Shown: positions 23,227 to 32,255, numbered from the stretch's first letter. The stretch is DNA of 64,000 nucleotides from Saccharothrix ecbatanensis (GCF_014205015.1 NZ_JACHMO010000001.1:3038001-3102000); one strand, 5' to 3'. Notes: generated from the letters alone by a model not told the origin. Numbers and translations: made by a program.

Positions 23227-23844
23227 GTGACCGGTGGGACGACTCAGTTGCGCGTGGACGCGCAGCACAACCGCGACCGCATCGTCGCCTCCGCGCGGGA
23301 GACGTTCGCCGCGGTCGGGCTGGACGTGTCGATGACCGAGATCGCCCGCCGCGCCGGAGTGGGCGTGGCAACCCTCTACCGGCGTTTCCCGACCAAGGAA
23401 TCGCTGGTCACAGAGGTGTTCGCGGACCAGCTGGATTCCTGCGCGGCGGTGGTGCACGACGCGCTGGACGATCCCGACCCGTGGCGCGGCTTCTGCCGGG
23501 TGGTGGCCGAGCTGTGCGAGATGCAGGCGAGGGACCGCGGTTTCAGCGCGGCGTTCCTCAGCGCGTTCCCGAACGCCCTGCCGGTGGACGAGAAGCGCGC
23601 GCAGGCCGAGGAGGTGTTGGGCCGGCTGGTGGCGCGGGCGAAGGAGTCCGGCCGACTGCGCCCGGACTTCGCCCCCGAAGACCTGATCCTGGTGCTGATG
23701 GCCAACAACGGTCTCGTCACCGACTCGGCGGACGCCACCGCGGCCGCCTCCCGCCGCCTGGTCGCCTACTTCATCCAGGCGTTCCAGGCCGACGGCCCAC
23801 TTCCCCCACCGGTCCGATTGGACCTGCGGGAGGCGATCGGCTGA
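23227..23844 (+). CDS. TetR/AcrR-family transcriptional regulator
   Basis: This regulator of about 205 residues has the N-terminal TetR helix-turn-helix: RDRIVASARETFAAVGLDVSMTEIARRAGVGVATLYRRFPTKESLV-like spacing with recognition helix VGVATLYRRF. The helical ligand-binding C-terminal domain belongs to the common actinomycete subgroup that controls a divergent reductase. The GTG at 23227 is preferred because TAAAGT lies 7 nt upstream (leaderless); a GTG at 23218 is also in frame. Two operator-like inverted repeats in the shared intergenic region fit repression of both genes. Confidence 0.85.
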   Translation: MTGGTTQLRVDAQHNRDRIVASARETFAAVGLDVSMTEIARRAGVGVATLYRRFPTKESLVTEVFADQLDSCAAVVHDALDDPDPWRGFCRVVAELCEMQARDRGFSAAFLSAFPNALPVDEKRAQAEEVLGRLVARAKESGRLRPDFAPEDLILVLMANNGLVTDSADATAAASRRLVAYFIQAFQADGPLPPPVRLDLREAIG

Positions 23845-23865
23845 CCCCGGCGTGTCCGGACGCGG

Positions 23866-24930
23866 TCAGCGCGCGCTCCACTCCGTCGCGAGTTGGGTCG
23901 CCAACTTCAGGTTCGCCGCCGCGGCGGGCTCTGTGCGCCGCCCGTACCCGCACGCTGCGGCGACACCGGCAACAGGCCGGCCGAGAGCGTCCACAGTCAA
24001 CTTCAGCGCCTGACGCGTCTCGTCGGGATTGTCCTCGGCCACCACCCCCGCGATGATCTCCACACCGGGCCGCAGGCCGCGCAACGCGTCGAAGAACGCG
24101 GGATCGGTGGACGGCGGGCTGTCACCGCTGGCGATGGGCAGGTGCACGGTCGGCATCGGGACGCCCCGCTCGGCCAGCACGTCGACCAGCGCGTTGAGGA
24201 ACACCACCGCCGAACGCAGGTCGGTCGGCGTGAACACGGGCACGTGCTCCAAGTCGCCGTAGCAGAGGTGCAGCACCCAACGGGTGTCCGGCGCGGCGGC
24301 GAGCACCTCGGCGACCTGCGCGGTGATCCGACCGGTCACCACCGGCCAGGCCGGCTCCGGCGTGAGGTGGTACGCGACCAGCACGGCCGGCGTCTCCAGC
24401 TGCAACTGCAACCGGTCACCCCACCTGGCGACCAGCCCGACGACCTCGTCCACCACCGCTGCCTGCACGACAGGCAACCATTCGCAGCCCGCCTCCATCG
24501 AGCCGAACGCGAAGATGGCCAGGTCCAGCGCGTTGGGGATGCCGACCTGCACCCGCAGCGACCCGGCCGTGCCGAGCCGTTCGAGCGCCGCGAACGCCGC
24601 GTCCGCCTGGTCGACCCGGGCGAGGCCGATGTCCTCCGACCGCAGCAGGTGCCCCGGCCGGACGCGGTAGTACGGCATGTCGTCGTAGCCACGGCTGTCC
24701 CCGCCGCGAACCTGGTCGAGCGCCGGCAGTGACGCCAGGTGGTAGGTGAGCCAGTCGATGATCCAGCGTGGATCCCGGTCCCACGGCAGGGCGGTCAGCG
24801 TTGCGCCGTCACGATGTCCGAGCACCCAGCCCATGGAACTGGCGGCGTCGTTACACAGTGGGCGCGGCAGCGAGCCTACGAGATGGACGGGAAGTGAGCA
24901 GCCTTCAGGTGACTTTTCGTTGCTGGACAT
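23866..24930 (-). CDS. MetE C-terminal-like (UROD/MetE superfamily) protein
   Basis: The 354-residue cytoplasmic protein has the (beta/alpha)8 layout of the cobalamin-independent methionine synthase C-terminal half. It shows HLVGSLPRP near residue 16, QVGIPNALDLAIF, an acidic LQLETPAVL strand, VLHLCYGD, and AACGYGRRT near the C-terminus where MetE has its zinc Cys. The N-terminal MetE half is absent, so it is not a standard methionine synthase. Related short proteins are thought to be methyltransferases acting on other thiols, and the substrate is unknown. It is divergent from the YciO-type gene. Confidence 0.7.
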   Translation of the reverse strand: MSSNEKSPEGCSLPVHLVGSLPRPLCNDAASSMGWVLGHRDGATLTALPWDRDPRWIIDWLTYHLASLPALDQVRGGDSRGYDDMPYYRVRPGHLLRSEDIGLARVDQADAAFAALERLGTAGSLRVQVGIPNALDLAIFAFGSMEAGCEWLPVVQAAVVDEVVGLVARWGDRLQLQLETPAVLVAYHLTPEPAWPVVTGRITAQVAEVLAAAPDTRWVLHLCYGDLEHVPVFTPTDLRSAVVFLNALVDVLAERGVPMPTVHLPIASGDSPPSTDPAFFDALRGLRPGVEIIAGVVAEDNPDETRQALKLTVDALGRPVAGVAAACGYGRRTEPAAAANLKLATQLATEWSAR

Positions 24931-25204
24931 GAGTGTTGTTCTGCTTTCGATCCGAGTGGAGCGTCAGGCGCCGGGGACGGCACGTGATCTCCGCACTCGA
25001 ATCCCCGGCACTGGAGCCATCTTCACCACACGCGGCCGACCACGTCCACTTAGGACGATCAACGCTAGCCGACCGTGCGGTTCATCCACGCGAACGTGTG
25101 AATCGGTTCCGAACCACCCTCACATTGACGACGACAGCCACGCCCGACCAGGCCGACGGCGGCGAGCAGCCCGGGGCATTCCCGCAGGCCGCGACCGGAG
25201 AGAC

Positions 25205-25210
25205 TAGGCT
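25205..25210 (+). promoter_or_regulatory. Leaderless -10 box of YciO-type gene
   Basis: TAGGCT ends 6 nt before the ATG at 25217. No ribosome-binding site is present, so transcription probably begins at the start codon. Confidence 0.5.
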
Positions 25211-25216
25211 CCGCGC

Positions 25217-25837
25217 ATGGCGAGGTACTTCGACGTTCACCCGGTGAACCCCCAGCGCAGGTCCATCGACCAGGCGGTCGCGCTGATCAAGGCGGACGGG
25301 CTGATCGCCTACCCCACCGACTCGTGCTACGCGCTCGGCTGCCGGTTGGGCAACAAGGCGGGCCTGGACCGGATCCGGCAGATCCGGCAGCTCGACGACA
25401 AGCACCACTTCACCCTGATGTGCCGTGACTTCGCCCAGCTGGGCCAGTTCGTGCACGTGGACAACGCGGTGTTCCGGGCGATCAAGGCGGCGACGCCGGG
25501 CAGTTACACGTTCATCCTCCCGGCGACCACCGAGGTGCCGCGCCGGTTGATGCACGCGAAGAAGAAGACAGTCGGCGCGCGCATCCCCGACCACCCGGTG
25601 GCGCTGGCGCTGCTGGAGGAGCTGGGCGAGCCGCTGCTGTCGAGCACCCTGCTGCTGCCCGACCAGGAGGAGCCCCTGGTGCACGGCTGGGAGATCAAGG
25701 AACGGCTGGACCACGTGGTCGACGCGGTGCTCGACGCGGGCGACTGCGGCACCGTGCCGACGACCGTGGTCGACTTCTCGCAGGGTGACCCGGAGGTCGT
25801 GCGGCACGGCGCCGGCGACCCGTCCCGCTTCGAATAG
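25217..25837 (+). CDS. Sua5/YciO/YrdC-family protein (YciO type)
   Basis: The 206-residue protein fits the YciO branch of the Sua5/YrdC superfamily: RRSIDQAVALIKADGLIAYPTDSCYALGC at residues 15-43, KHHFTLMCRDFAQLGQF, the PGSYTFILPAT core, and GARIPDHPVALALLEELGEPLLSSTL. YrdC relatives make threonylcarbamoyl-AMP for tRNA t6A modification. The YciO branch binds similar ligands, but its function is less certain. A TAGGCT box 6 nt before the ATG indicates a leaderless transcript. It is divergent from the MetE-like gene. Confidence 0.85.
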   Translation: MARYFDVHPVNPQRRSIDQAVALIKADGLIAYPTDSCYALGCRLGNKAGLDRIRQIRQLDDKHHFTLMCRDFAQLGQFVHVDNAVFRAIKAATPGSYTFILPATTEVPRRLMHAKKKTVGARIPDHPVALALLEELGEPLLSSTLLLPDQEEPLVHGWEIKERLDHVVDAVLDAGDCGTVPTTVVDFSQGDPEVVRHGAGDPSRFE

Positions 25838-25888
25838 CCCGGCTCGGACCGCGCGAACAGATCAACGCTGTTGCGCCGCTCAGAGGTA

Positions 25889-25902
25889 TGGGAGCGTTCC
25901 CA
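25889..25902. promoter_or_regulatory. CebR-type operator upstream of Cip1-like gene
   Basis: TGGGAGCGTTCCCA matches the CebR palindrome at 13 of 14 positions and lies 47 nt before the GTG start. It is the same motif as at the GH10 xylanase, so the two genes probably share cellulose/xylan-responsive control. Confidence 0.75.
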
Positions 25903-25949
25903 GAACAGATAGCTTCCTGCTGCCCCCCTCAGCGCAGAAGGAGCTACCC

Positions 25950-26723
25950 GTGCGGAAACGGTTGTCCTCGGCGGTCCTCGCCGTCCTGCTGTCGGTCGTC
26001 GCCCTCCCGGCCGCGACCGCTTCCAGCCCCGCCGACCACCGGCTGAAGACCTGCGACCGTCCCGGCCTGCTGTTCTGCGAGGACTTCCAGCACGTGCCGA
26101 CCGGCGCGGGCACGAGCCTGAAGTGGGGTGTCGACACCAGGAACGGCTCGCTGGAGGTCGAACGCGACCGGCGCGGCCAGAAGGTGCTGCACGTGCGCGC
26201 CGAGGGCAACGGCCGGGCGTTCCTCAAGGTGGACGACTTCGCCGCGCCCGGCAACAGCTTCTACGGCCGGGTCCGGGTGAAGGTGGCGGAGTTCCCGGAC
26301 CAGCCGGACTGGGCGCACTACACGCTGATCGAGGCCACCGGCGACGGGCCCGAGGTGGTGCGCCCGCTGGGCGGCCAGTACGTGCCGCCGCTGGACAAGG
26401 CGCTGTGGGGTGTCGGCGCGGACGGCGGACCGACCGGCGACTGGACCAACTGGCGTGAGTCGGCGCCGTCCAAGGCCGGTGTGTGGCAGTGCGTCGAGTG
26501 GCGGATGGACGCCGCGGACAACCGGATCACGCTGTGGTTCGACGGCGTCGCGAACCCGGACCTGACCGTGTCGACCCGTGAGCACGGCGGCAACCAGGTC
26601 GACTTCCTGTTCCCGAAGTTCGACACGGTGAAGCTCGGCTGGCAGCTCTACCAGCCCAACGAGGGCAGCTACGACATCTGGATGGACGACATCGCGCTGG
26701 GCACCCACCGCCTCGGCTGCTAG
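25950..26723 (+). CDS. Secreted Cip1-like/polysaccharide-lyase-fold protein
   Basis: The 257-residue exported protein has a signal peptide (RKRLSSAVLAVLLSVVALPAATA) and a single beta-jelly-roll-like domain (LLFCEDFQHVPTGAG, NSFYGRVRVKVAEFP, HYTLIEATG, GVWQCVEWRMDAADNRITLWFDG). The pattern recalls Cip1, a cellulose-induced protein with a PL7/PL20-like lyase fold, and other Ca2+-binding concanavalin-like lyases. A CebR-type box just upstream supports co-regulation with plant-wall enzymes. AAGGAG 7 nt before the GTG fixes the start; longer open frame overlaps the YciO-type gene. Catalytic activity is not shown. Confidence 0.6.
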   Translation: MRKRLSSAVLAVLLSVVALPAATASSPADHRLKTCDRPGLLFCEDFQHVPTGAGTSLKWGVDTRNGSLEVERDRRGQKVLHVRAEGNGRAFLKVDDFAAPGNSFYGRVRVKVAEFPDQPDWAHYTLIEATGDGPEVVRPLGGQYVPPLDKALWGVGADGGPTGDWTNWRESAPSKAGVWQCVEWRMDAADNRITLWFDGVANPDLTVSTREHGGNQVDFLFPKFDTVKLGWQLYQPNEGSYDIWMDDIALGTHRLGC

Positions 26724-26816
26724 GACCCGGGCTGCCGGGGACACCGCTGCCGGAGACACCGCCGGCAGGGAACCCGGACAGGCGATAACGACGCGCGGGA
26801 CTGGCGGCGGCACTGC

Positions 26817-26822
26817 TAGCGT
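26817..26822 (+). promoter_or_regulatory. Leaderless -10 box of MetRS paralogue
   Basis: TAGCGT ends 7 nt before the ATG at 26830, with no ribosome-binding site between, so the transcript is probably leaderless. Confidence 0.5.
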
Positions 26823-26829
26823 CGCCGCC

Positions 26830-28335
26830 ATGTCGTCGCGGTTCTACGTGACCACCGCAATCCCCTACGTCAACGCCCGCCCGCACCTCGGATTCGCGTT
26901 GGAGCTCGTGCAGGCCGACGTGCTGGCCCGGCACCACCGCCTGCGCGGCGCCCGGGTGCGGTTCCTGACCGGCACCGACGACAACTCGCTGAAGAACGTG
27001 CTGGCCGCCGAGGCGGAAGGTCTGTCGACGGCGGAGTTGGTCGACCGGAACTCGGCGGCGTACGCGGCGTTGCGCGAGCCGCTGGCGTTGTCGTTCACCG
27101 ATTTCATCCGCACCAGCCGCGACGCCAGGCACCGTTCCGGCGTCGAACGGCTGTGGCGGGCCTGCGCGGACGCCGGCGACATCTACCGCACGCACTACGA
27201 AGGCCTGTACTGCGTCGGCTGCGAGCAGTTCTACACGTCCGCCGAACTGGTGGACGGCAAGTGCCCGGAGCACGACGTCGAACCACAGCTCGTGGCCGAG
27301 GAGAACTGGTTCTTCCGGTTGTCGCGCTACGCGGACCGGCTGCACGACCTGATCGCCGGCGGCACGATCCGGGTCGAACCGGCCTCGCGGCGCAACGAGG
27401 TCCTCGGGTTCATCGCCGCCGGGCTGCGGGACTTCAGCATCTCCCGGTCGCGAACGCGCGCCCACGGCTGGGGCATCCCCGTGCCGGACGACCCGGACCA
27501 GGTCGTCTACGTGTGGTGGGACGCTCTGGGCAACTACATCACCAGCCTGGGCTACGGCGAGGGCGGCTCGAACTACCGGCGCTGGTGGGTGGAGAACGAC
27601 CGGCGCGTGCACGTGATCGGCAAGGGCGTGCTCCGCTTCCACGCGGTGTACTGGCCGGCCATGCTGCTGTCCGCGGGCGAGCCGCTGCCGACCGACGTCC
27701 TGGTGCACGACTACCTCACCACCGACGGCCGCAAGATCAGCAAGTCGGCCGGTGACGTGGTCGACCCGGTGGGCCTGGCCGACCGATACGGGGCGGACGC
27801 GGTGCGGTGGTGGCTGCTCCGCGAGGTGCCCCGCGTCGGTGACGCCGACTTCACCGTCGCCCGACTCGTCGCCCGCGCCAACGACGACCTGGCCAACGGC
27901 CTGGGCAACCTCGTCAACCGGGTCACCGTCATGGCCCACCGCTACCGGGACGGGCGACCACCCGTGTGCGCCGGGCCGGACGCGGGCGCGGAGCCGTTGG
28001 CCACGGCGTGCCGGGAGTGCCCGGACCTCGTCCACGCAGCCCTGACCGACTTCGACTTCAGGCGTGCCGCGGCGGCGGTGTGGCGGATCGTGGAGGAGGC
28101 CAACCGCTACATCGAGCGCGTTCGGCCGTGGGAGCTGGCCCGAGCGGAACGCGGTGGTGACGTCGGCGCGGGACGGCGGCTGGACTCCGCCATCGCGGCC
28201 CTGCTGTCGGCTTGCCGGGTCCTGGCCACCGAGCTGACCCCGTTCATCCCGACCTTGGCCGCGCGGATCTCCGGGCAGTGCGTCACGCTGTCGGACCGGC
28301 TCCCCCAACCACAACCCCTGTTCCCCCGCCTGTGA
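26830..28335 (+). CDS. Methionyl-tRNA synthetase, variant/second-copy type
   Basis: The 501-residue class I synthetase charges tRNA-Met with methionine. It has the HIGH-type motif PHLGF (residues 18-22), a zinc-binding insertion with CVGC and a later lone Cys (DGKCPEH) where many MetRS have a second pair, the KMSKS motif as KISKS (about residues 301-305) and a helical anticodon-binding domain. It lacks the C-terminal tRNA-binding module. The highly conserved TGTDEHG motif is TGTDDNS, a substitution in the methionine/adenylate pocket region. It is isolated from other translation genes, so it may be a second or inhibitor-tolerant copy. Leaderless promoter-like box precedes it. Confidence 0.85.
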   Translation: MSSRFYVTTAIPYVNARPHLGFALELVQADVLARHHRLRGARVRFLTGTDDNSLKNVLAAEAEGLSTAELVDRNSAAYAALREPLALSFTDFIRTSRDARHRSGVERLWRACADAGDIYRTHYEGLYCVGCEQFYTSAELVDGKCPEHDVEPQLVAEENWFFRLSRYADRLHDLIAGGTIRVEPASRRNEVLGFIAAGLRDFSISRSRTRAHGWGIPVPDDPDQVVYVWWDALGNYITSLGYGEGGSNYRRWWVENDRRVHVIGKGVLRFHAVYWPAMLLSAGEPLPTDVLVHDYLTTDGRKISKSAGDVVDPVGLADRYGADAVRWWLLREVPRVGDADFTVARLVARANDDLANGLGNLVNRVTVMAHRYRDGRPPVCAGPDAGAEPLATACRECPDLVHAALTDFDFRRAAAAVWRIVEEANRYIERVRPWELARAERGGDVGAGRRLDSAIAALLSACRVLATELTPFIPTLAARISGQCVTLSDRLPQPQPLFPRL

Positions 28336-28343
28336 ACGCGGAC

Positions 28344-28373
28344 GGACCCGCCGGGTGGCACCCCGGCGGGTCC
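28344..28373. terminator. Bidirectional terminator between MetRS and chitinase
   Basis: A perfect 12-bp stem (28344-28355 with 28362-28373) with a 6-nt loop lies between the convergent genes. Confidence 0.8.
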
Positions 28374-28380
28374 TCAGCGG

Positions 28381-29877
28381 CTACCGGGGCAGGTACGCCC
28401 GGTGCGAACGGGAGAACTCGAATCCGTTGTAGCGGTCCCAGTTCACCGACCACGTCATCAGCCCGCGCAAGTCCGGGTACACGGCCTTCGGCTTGTACGT
28501 GCCGCAGTTCGCGCCCTTCATCAGGCAGTCCAACGACTTGTGCACCTCCGCGACCGACGTGAACCCGTTGCCCGCGTTGACGCTCGCCGGCAACCCGATG
28601 GCCACCTGGTCCTGCCGCAGCCCCGGGAAGAACTTCGTCGCGTCACCGCGCACCGGGAAGCCCGCCAGCACCATGTCCGCCATCGAGACGTGGAAGTCGT
28701 GGCCGCCCATGAAGTGGTACTGGTTGTCCAGGCCCATGATCGGGCCGGAGTTGTAGTGCTGGACGTGCAACAGGGTCAGGTCGTCGCGCAGCGCGTGGAT
28801 CACCGGCAGGTACGCGCCCGCCCGCGGGTCCGCGCCGCCGCTGCCGCCGTAGTGCTGGTAGCCGATCTGCACGAAGAACGTCTCCGGGGCCATGGTGAGG
28901 ACGAACTTCGCGCCGTAGCGGGCTTTCAGCGTCTTCAACGCCTGGATCAGGTTGACGATCACCGGGCTGGTGGGGGCGCGGAAGTCGGTGTCGTTGGCGT
29001 TGAGGGACAGGGAGTGGCCCTCGAAGTCGACGTCCAAGCCGTCCAGGCCGTACTTGTCGATGATCGCCGACGCCGAGCGGACGAACGCGTCACGTGCGGC
29101 CGTGGTCGACAGCTGCACCTGGCCGTTCGCGCCGCCGATCGAGATCAGCACCTTCTTGCCCTTGGCCTGCTTCTCCCGGATGCCCGCGATGAACTCGGCC
29201 TCGGACTCGACGTTCGGGCACTCGGCGACCGGGCACTGGGCGAAGCGCAGGTCGCCGGAGGTCGCGGAGGTGGGTTCGGCGAAGGACAGGTTGACGATGT
29301 CCCAGTCGTCGGTGACGTCCTTCATGCGGATGTAGCCGGAGCCGTTGGCGAAGCTCGCGTGGAGGTAGCCGACCAGGACGCGTTTGGGCAGCCCGGTGGC
29401 CGGTGGCGTGGTCGTGGTCGTGGTCGGCCCGGTTGTCGTGGTCGTGGTCGTGGTGGTGGTGGTCGTTGTAGTCGTCGTCGACCCGGCGCACGACGCGCCG
29501 TTGATCTTGCAGTTGGCCGGCGACGCGGTGCCCGAGGCGTTGAAGCCGAACGTCACCGTGGCGCCGGGCGCGACGCTGCCGTTGTACTCCCGGTGGGTGA
29601 ACGTGTAGTGCCCGGCGGCGTTCGTCTGCAACGAGTCCCAGTAAGCGCCGACCGCCGACCCGGCGGGCAGGTCGAACTCGACCTTCCACCCCGAGATCGA
29701 CGCGCTGGTCCCGTTCTTGATCGAGAACTGCGCCGTGTAGCCGGTCTCCCAACTCGCGGTCTTGGTGAACGTCGCGGTGACCGAGGCGGCGTACGCGGGC
29801 GTGAAGCCCACCGCCGCCGCGCCGACCACCAGCGCCGCCACCACCGCCGCCCTGGCGAACAGGACTTTGCGCGACAT
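28381..29877 (-). CDS. Secreted GH18 chitinase with N-terminal CBM2-type domain
   Basis: The 498-residue enzyme has a signal peptide (1-30) and an N-terminal CBM2-type domain (about 31-130, with W43, W64, W80 and a Cys pair near its end). After a Thr-run linker (about 134-158), a GH18 barrel starts KRVLVGYLHASF, has ISIGGANG, and carries the catalytic motif DGLDVDFEG with proton donor Glu286. It hydrolyses chitin to chito-oligosaccharides. AGGAGGAG before the ATG is a strong ribosome-binding site. A DasR-type operator 43 nt upstream points to control by N-acetylglucosamine metabolism. Confidence 0.95.
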   Translation of the reverse strand: MSRKVLFARAAVVAALVVGAAAVGFTPAYAASVTATFTKTASWETGYTAQFSIKNGTSASISGWKVEFDLPAGSAVGAYWDSLQTNAAGHYTFTHREYNGSVAPGATVTFGFNASGTASPANCKINGASCAGSTTTTTTTTTTTTTTTTGPTTTTTTPPATGLPKRVLVGYLHASFANGSGYIRMKDVTDDWDIVNLSFAEPTSATSGDLRFAQCPVAECPNVESEAEFIAGIREKQAKGKKVLISIGGANGQVQLSTTAARDAFVRSASAIIDKYGLDGLDVDFEGHSLSLNANDTDFRAPTSPVIVNLIQALKTLKARYGAKFVLTMAPETFFVQIGYQHYGGSGGADPRAGAYLPVIHALRDDLTLLHVQHYNSGPIMGLDNQYHFMGGHDFHVSMADMVLAGFPVRGDATKFFPGLRQDQVAIGLPASVNAGNGFTSVAEVHKSLDCLMKGANCGTYKPKAVYPDLRGLMTWSVNWDRYNGFEFSRSHRAYLPR

Positions 29878-29919
29878 CGTTCTCCTCCTAGTGGTGGCGG
29901 CCTCCAGGTCGTGTGGGGA

Positions 29920-29935
29920 ATTGGACTAGACCAGT
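29920..29935. promoter_or_regulatory. DasR-responsive element (dre) upstream of chitinase
   Basis: On the minus strand ACTGGTCTAGTCCAAT matches the 16-bp dre palindrome (A-S-TGGTCTAGACCA-S-T) at most positions. DasR is the GntR-family repressor of chitin and aminosugar genes in actinomycetes. Confidence 0.7.
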
Positions 29936-29990
29936 GAGCACCCTGTCAAGGGAGGATCGGCTCGCCAACCCGACCGATGCGCGTCCCGAC

Positions 29991-32003
29991 TCACGGTTCT
30001 TGCCGGTCGCCGTTCTTCGAGTAGATGCCGCGGCGGATGGCTCCTGGCGCCGGCGTGGTGCGGTCGTGGACCTTCGCGGAGGAGGCGAGTTGCCAGGGGA
30101 CGCTGGTGACCATGACACCGGGTTCGAACAGGAGTCGGCCTTTGAGGCGCAGTGCGCTCTGGTTGTGCAGGAGTTGTTCCCACCAGTGGCCGACGACGTA
30201 TTCGGGGATGAAGACGGTGACGACGTCGCGGGGGTTGTCGGTGCGAATGCGCTTGACGTAGTCGAGGACCGGTTTGGTGATCTCGCGGTAGGGCGATTCG
30301 ACGACCTTGAGCGGGATCGAGAAGTTCTGCTTGTTCCACTCGGCGACGAGGTGCCGGGTGTCCTGGTCGTCGACGTTGACGGTGACGGCTTCGAGCCGGT
30401 CCGGTCGCAGCGCTTTGGCGTACGCGAGGGCGCGTTTGGTGGGTCGGTGCATCCTGGACACCAGCACGATCGCGTGGTTGCGGGAGGGCAGCCTGATCGG
30501 CGGGTCGTCGTCGTCTTCCTGCAGTTCCTCGCCGACCCGCTGGTAGTGGCGGCGGATCGCGCTCATCAACGCGTAGATGGCGGCCATCGCGGCCAGTGAG
30601 ATCCACGCGCCCTGGGTGAACTTGGTGATCAGGATGACCGCGAGCACCAGGGCGGTCATTGCGAAGCCGAAGGCGTTGACCGCCTGGGAGCGGCGCATCC
30701 GTCGCCGTGCCGCGGGGTCGGTTTCGGTGCGCAGCAGTCGGGTCCAATGGCGGATCATGCCGCTCTGGCTGATCACGAACGACATGAACACGCCGACGAT
30801 GTAGAGCTGGATCAGCCGGGTGACCTCGGCGTCGAAGGCCACGACCAGGACGATGGCGAACCCTGCCAGGAACACGATGCCGTTGGAGAAAACCAGCCGG
30901 TCGCCGCGGGTGTGCAGCTGGCGGGGCAGGTAGCGGTCCTGGGCGAGGATGGAGCCGAGCACCGGGAAGCCGTTGAACGCGGTGTTCGCGGCGAGCACCA
31001 GGATCAGGCCGGTGAAGAAGATGACGTACCAGGTCGCGGGTGGGAATCCGGCGAACACGGCGTTGGCGAGCTGGGCGACCAGGGTCTTCTGCTCGTAGTC
31101 GGCGGGCGCCCCGATCAGCTGGTGGGCCGGGTCCTCGGCGACCTGGGCGCCCGTGAGCCGGGCCAGCATGATCAGGCCGAGGAACATGGTGATGGCCAGC
31201 ACGCCCATCATCAGCAGGGTGGTCGCGGCGTTGCGGCCCTTGGGTTTGCGGAACGCGGGCACGCCGTTGCTGATCGCCTCCACCCCCGTCAACGCGGCGC
31301 TTCCGGAGGAGAACGCGCGCAGGATCAGGAACGCGAACCCGAGCCCGGCCAGGCTCCCGTGCTCCTCCACGAGCTCGAAGTCGGCACTCTCCGCCCGCAC
31401 GTCCCCGCCCAGCACGTACACGCGCACCAGCGACCACACGATCATGGCGAGGATGCCGAAGACGAAGGCGTAGGTGGGGATGGCGAACGCGGTGCCGGAC
31501 TCCCGCACACCCCGCAGGTTCATGGCGGTGAGCACGACGATCGCCCCGACCGCGAACTCCACCTTGTGCGACGCCACCAACGGCACGGCCGAGCCGATGG
31601 TGGACGCGGCCGAGGCGATCGACACGGCGACGGTCAGCACGTAGTCCACGAGCAGTGCGCTGCCGACCACCAGACCCCACCGCGGTCCGTGGTTGACCGT
31701 GGCGACCTCGTAGTCGCCGCCGCCGGAGGTGTAGGTGCGCACGTTCTGCCGGTAGGAGGCCACCACGGCGGCCATCACCACGGCGACCAGCAGCGCGATC
31801 CACGGGCTGAACACGTACGCCGACGCGCCCGCGACCGAGAGGACCAGCAGGATCTCCTCCGGCGCGTACGCCACGCTGGACATCGGGTCGGACGCGAACA
31901 CGGGCAGCGCGATGCGCTTGGGCAGCAGCGTGTGGGACAGGCGGTCGCTGCGAAACGGCCGCCCGACCAAGAGCCGCTTGGTGACGGAGGCGAGCTTGGG
32001 CAT
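29991..32003 (-). CDS. APC-superfamily permease, KimA-like (probable K+ uptake)
   Basis: The 670-residue membrane protein starts with a cytoplasmic stretch and FASDPMSSVAYAPEEILLVL, a signature of the KimA/YdaO-type APC transporters. Twelve hydrophobic segments follow over residues 35-480. A cytosolic C-terminal domain of about 180 residues (SRNHAIVLVSRMHRPTKRALAYAKALRPD) matches the dimerising domain of that group. KimA is a high-affinity potassium importer; amino-acid transport by other APC members is the alternative. In firmicutes KimA is regulated by c-di-AMP at RNA and protein level. I do not see a clear ydaO riboswitch in 32004-32255. No strong ribosome-binding site precedes the ATG. 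Confidence 0.75.
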   Translation of the reverse strand: MPKLASVTKRLLVGRPFRSDRLSHTLLPKRIALPVFASDPMSSVAYAPEEILLVLSVAGASAYVFSPWIALLVAVVMAAVVASYRQNVRTYTSGGGDYEVATVNHGPRWGLVVGSALLVDYVLTVAVSIASAASTIGSAVPLVASHKVEFAVGAIVVLTAMNLRGVRESGTAFAIPTYAFVFGILAMIVWSLVRVYVLGGDVRAESADFELVEEHGSLAGLGFAFLILRAFSSGSAALTGVEAISNGVPAFRKPKGRNAATTLLMMGVLAITMFLGLIMLARLTGAQVAEDPAHQLIGAPADYEQKTLVAQLANAVFAGFPPATWYVIFFTGLILVLAANTAFNGFPVLGSILAQDRYLPRQLHTRGDRLVFSNGIVFLAGFAIVLVVAFDAEVTRLIQLYIVGVFMSFVISQSGMIRHWTRLLRTETDPAARRRMRRSQAVNAFGFAMTALVLAVILITKFTQGAWISLAAMAAIYALMSAIRRHYQRVGEELQEDDDDPPIRLPSRNHAIVLVSRMHRPTKRALAYAKALRPDRLEAVTVNVDDQDTRHLVAEWNKQNFSIPLKVVESPYREITKPVLDYVKRIRTDNPRDVVTVFIPEYVVGHWWEQLLHNQSALRLKGRLLFEPGVMVTSVPWQLASSAKVHDRTTPAPGAIRRGIYSKNGDRQEP

Positions 32004-32255
32004 GAGGGCAGGGGCCTAAGTGTCTCGGTCCAGCGTGGAGACGCCTGGACTTGTAAGAGCAGGATGTGGTCGTCCGCGCGTTCGTCGACCGTCCAGCGCC
32101 GCGCCGGGGCTGTCGGACACAGCTCGCGGGCCGGAAGCGTCCGCGCAGACATGCTCCCGACCTCTGCGGCGGACCTTAGCGGGCTCAGCCGTCCCGACGA
32201 CGCCTGTAGCCCGGTTCCTTACGCGACCCTGATGCCGGAGCCTGCCAGGCCGACG

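Noticed and set aside
31775..32152. Small minus-strand ORF starting upstream of the permease
   Set aside because: Most of it overlaps the permease N-terminus in another frame and has no domain character.
32004..32255. ydaO-type c-di-AMP riboswitch upstream of the KimA-like permease
   Set aside because: I looked for the conserved core elements and could not recognise them. A covariance-model search with the Rfam ydaO-yuaA model would decide.
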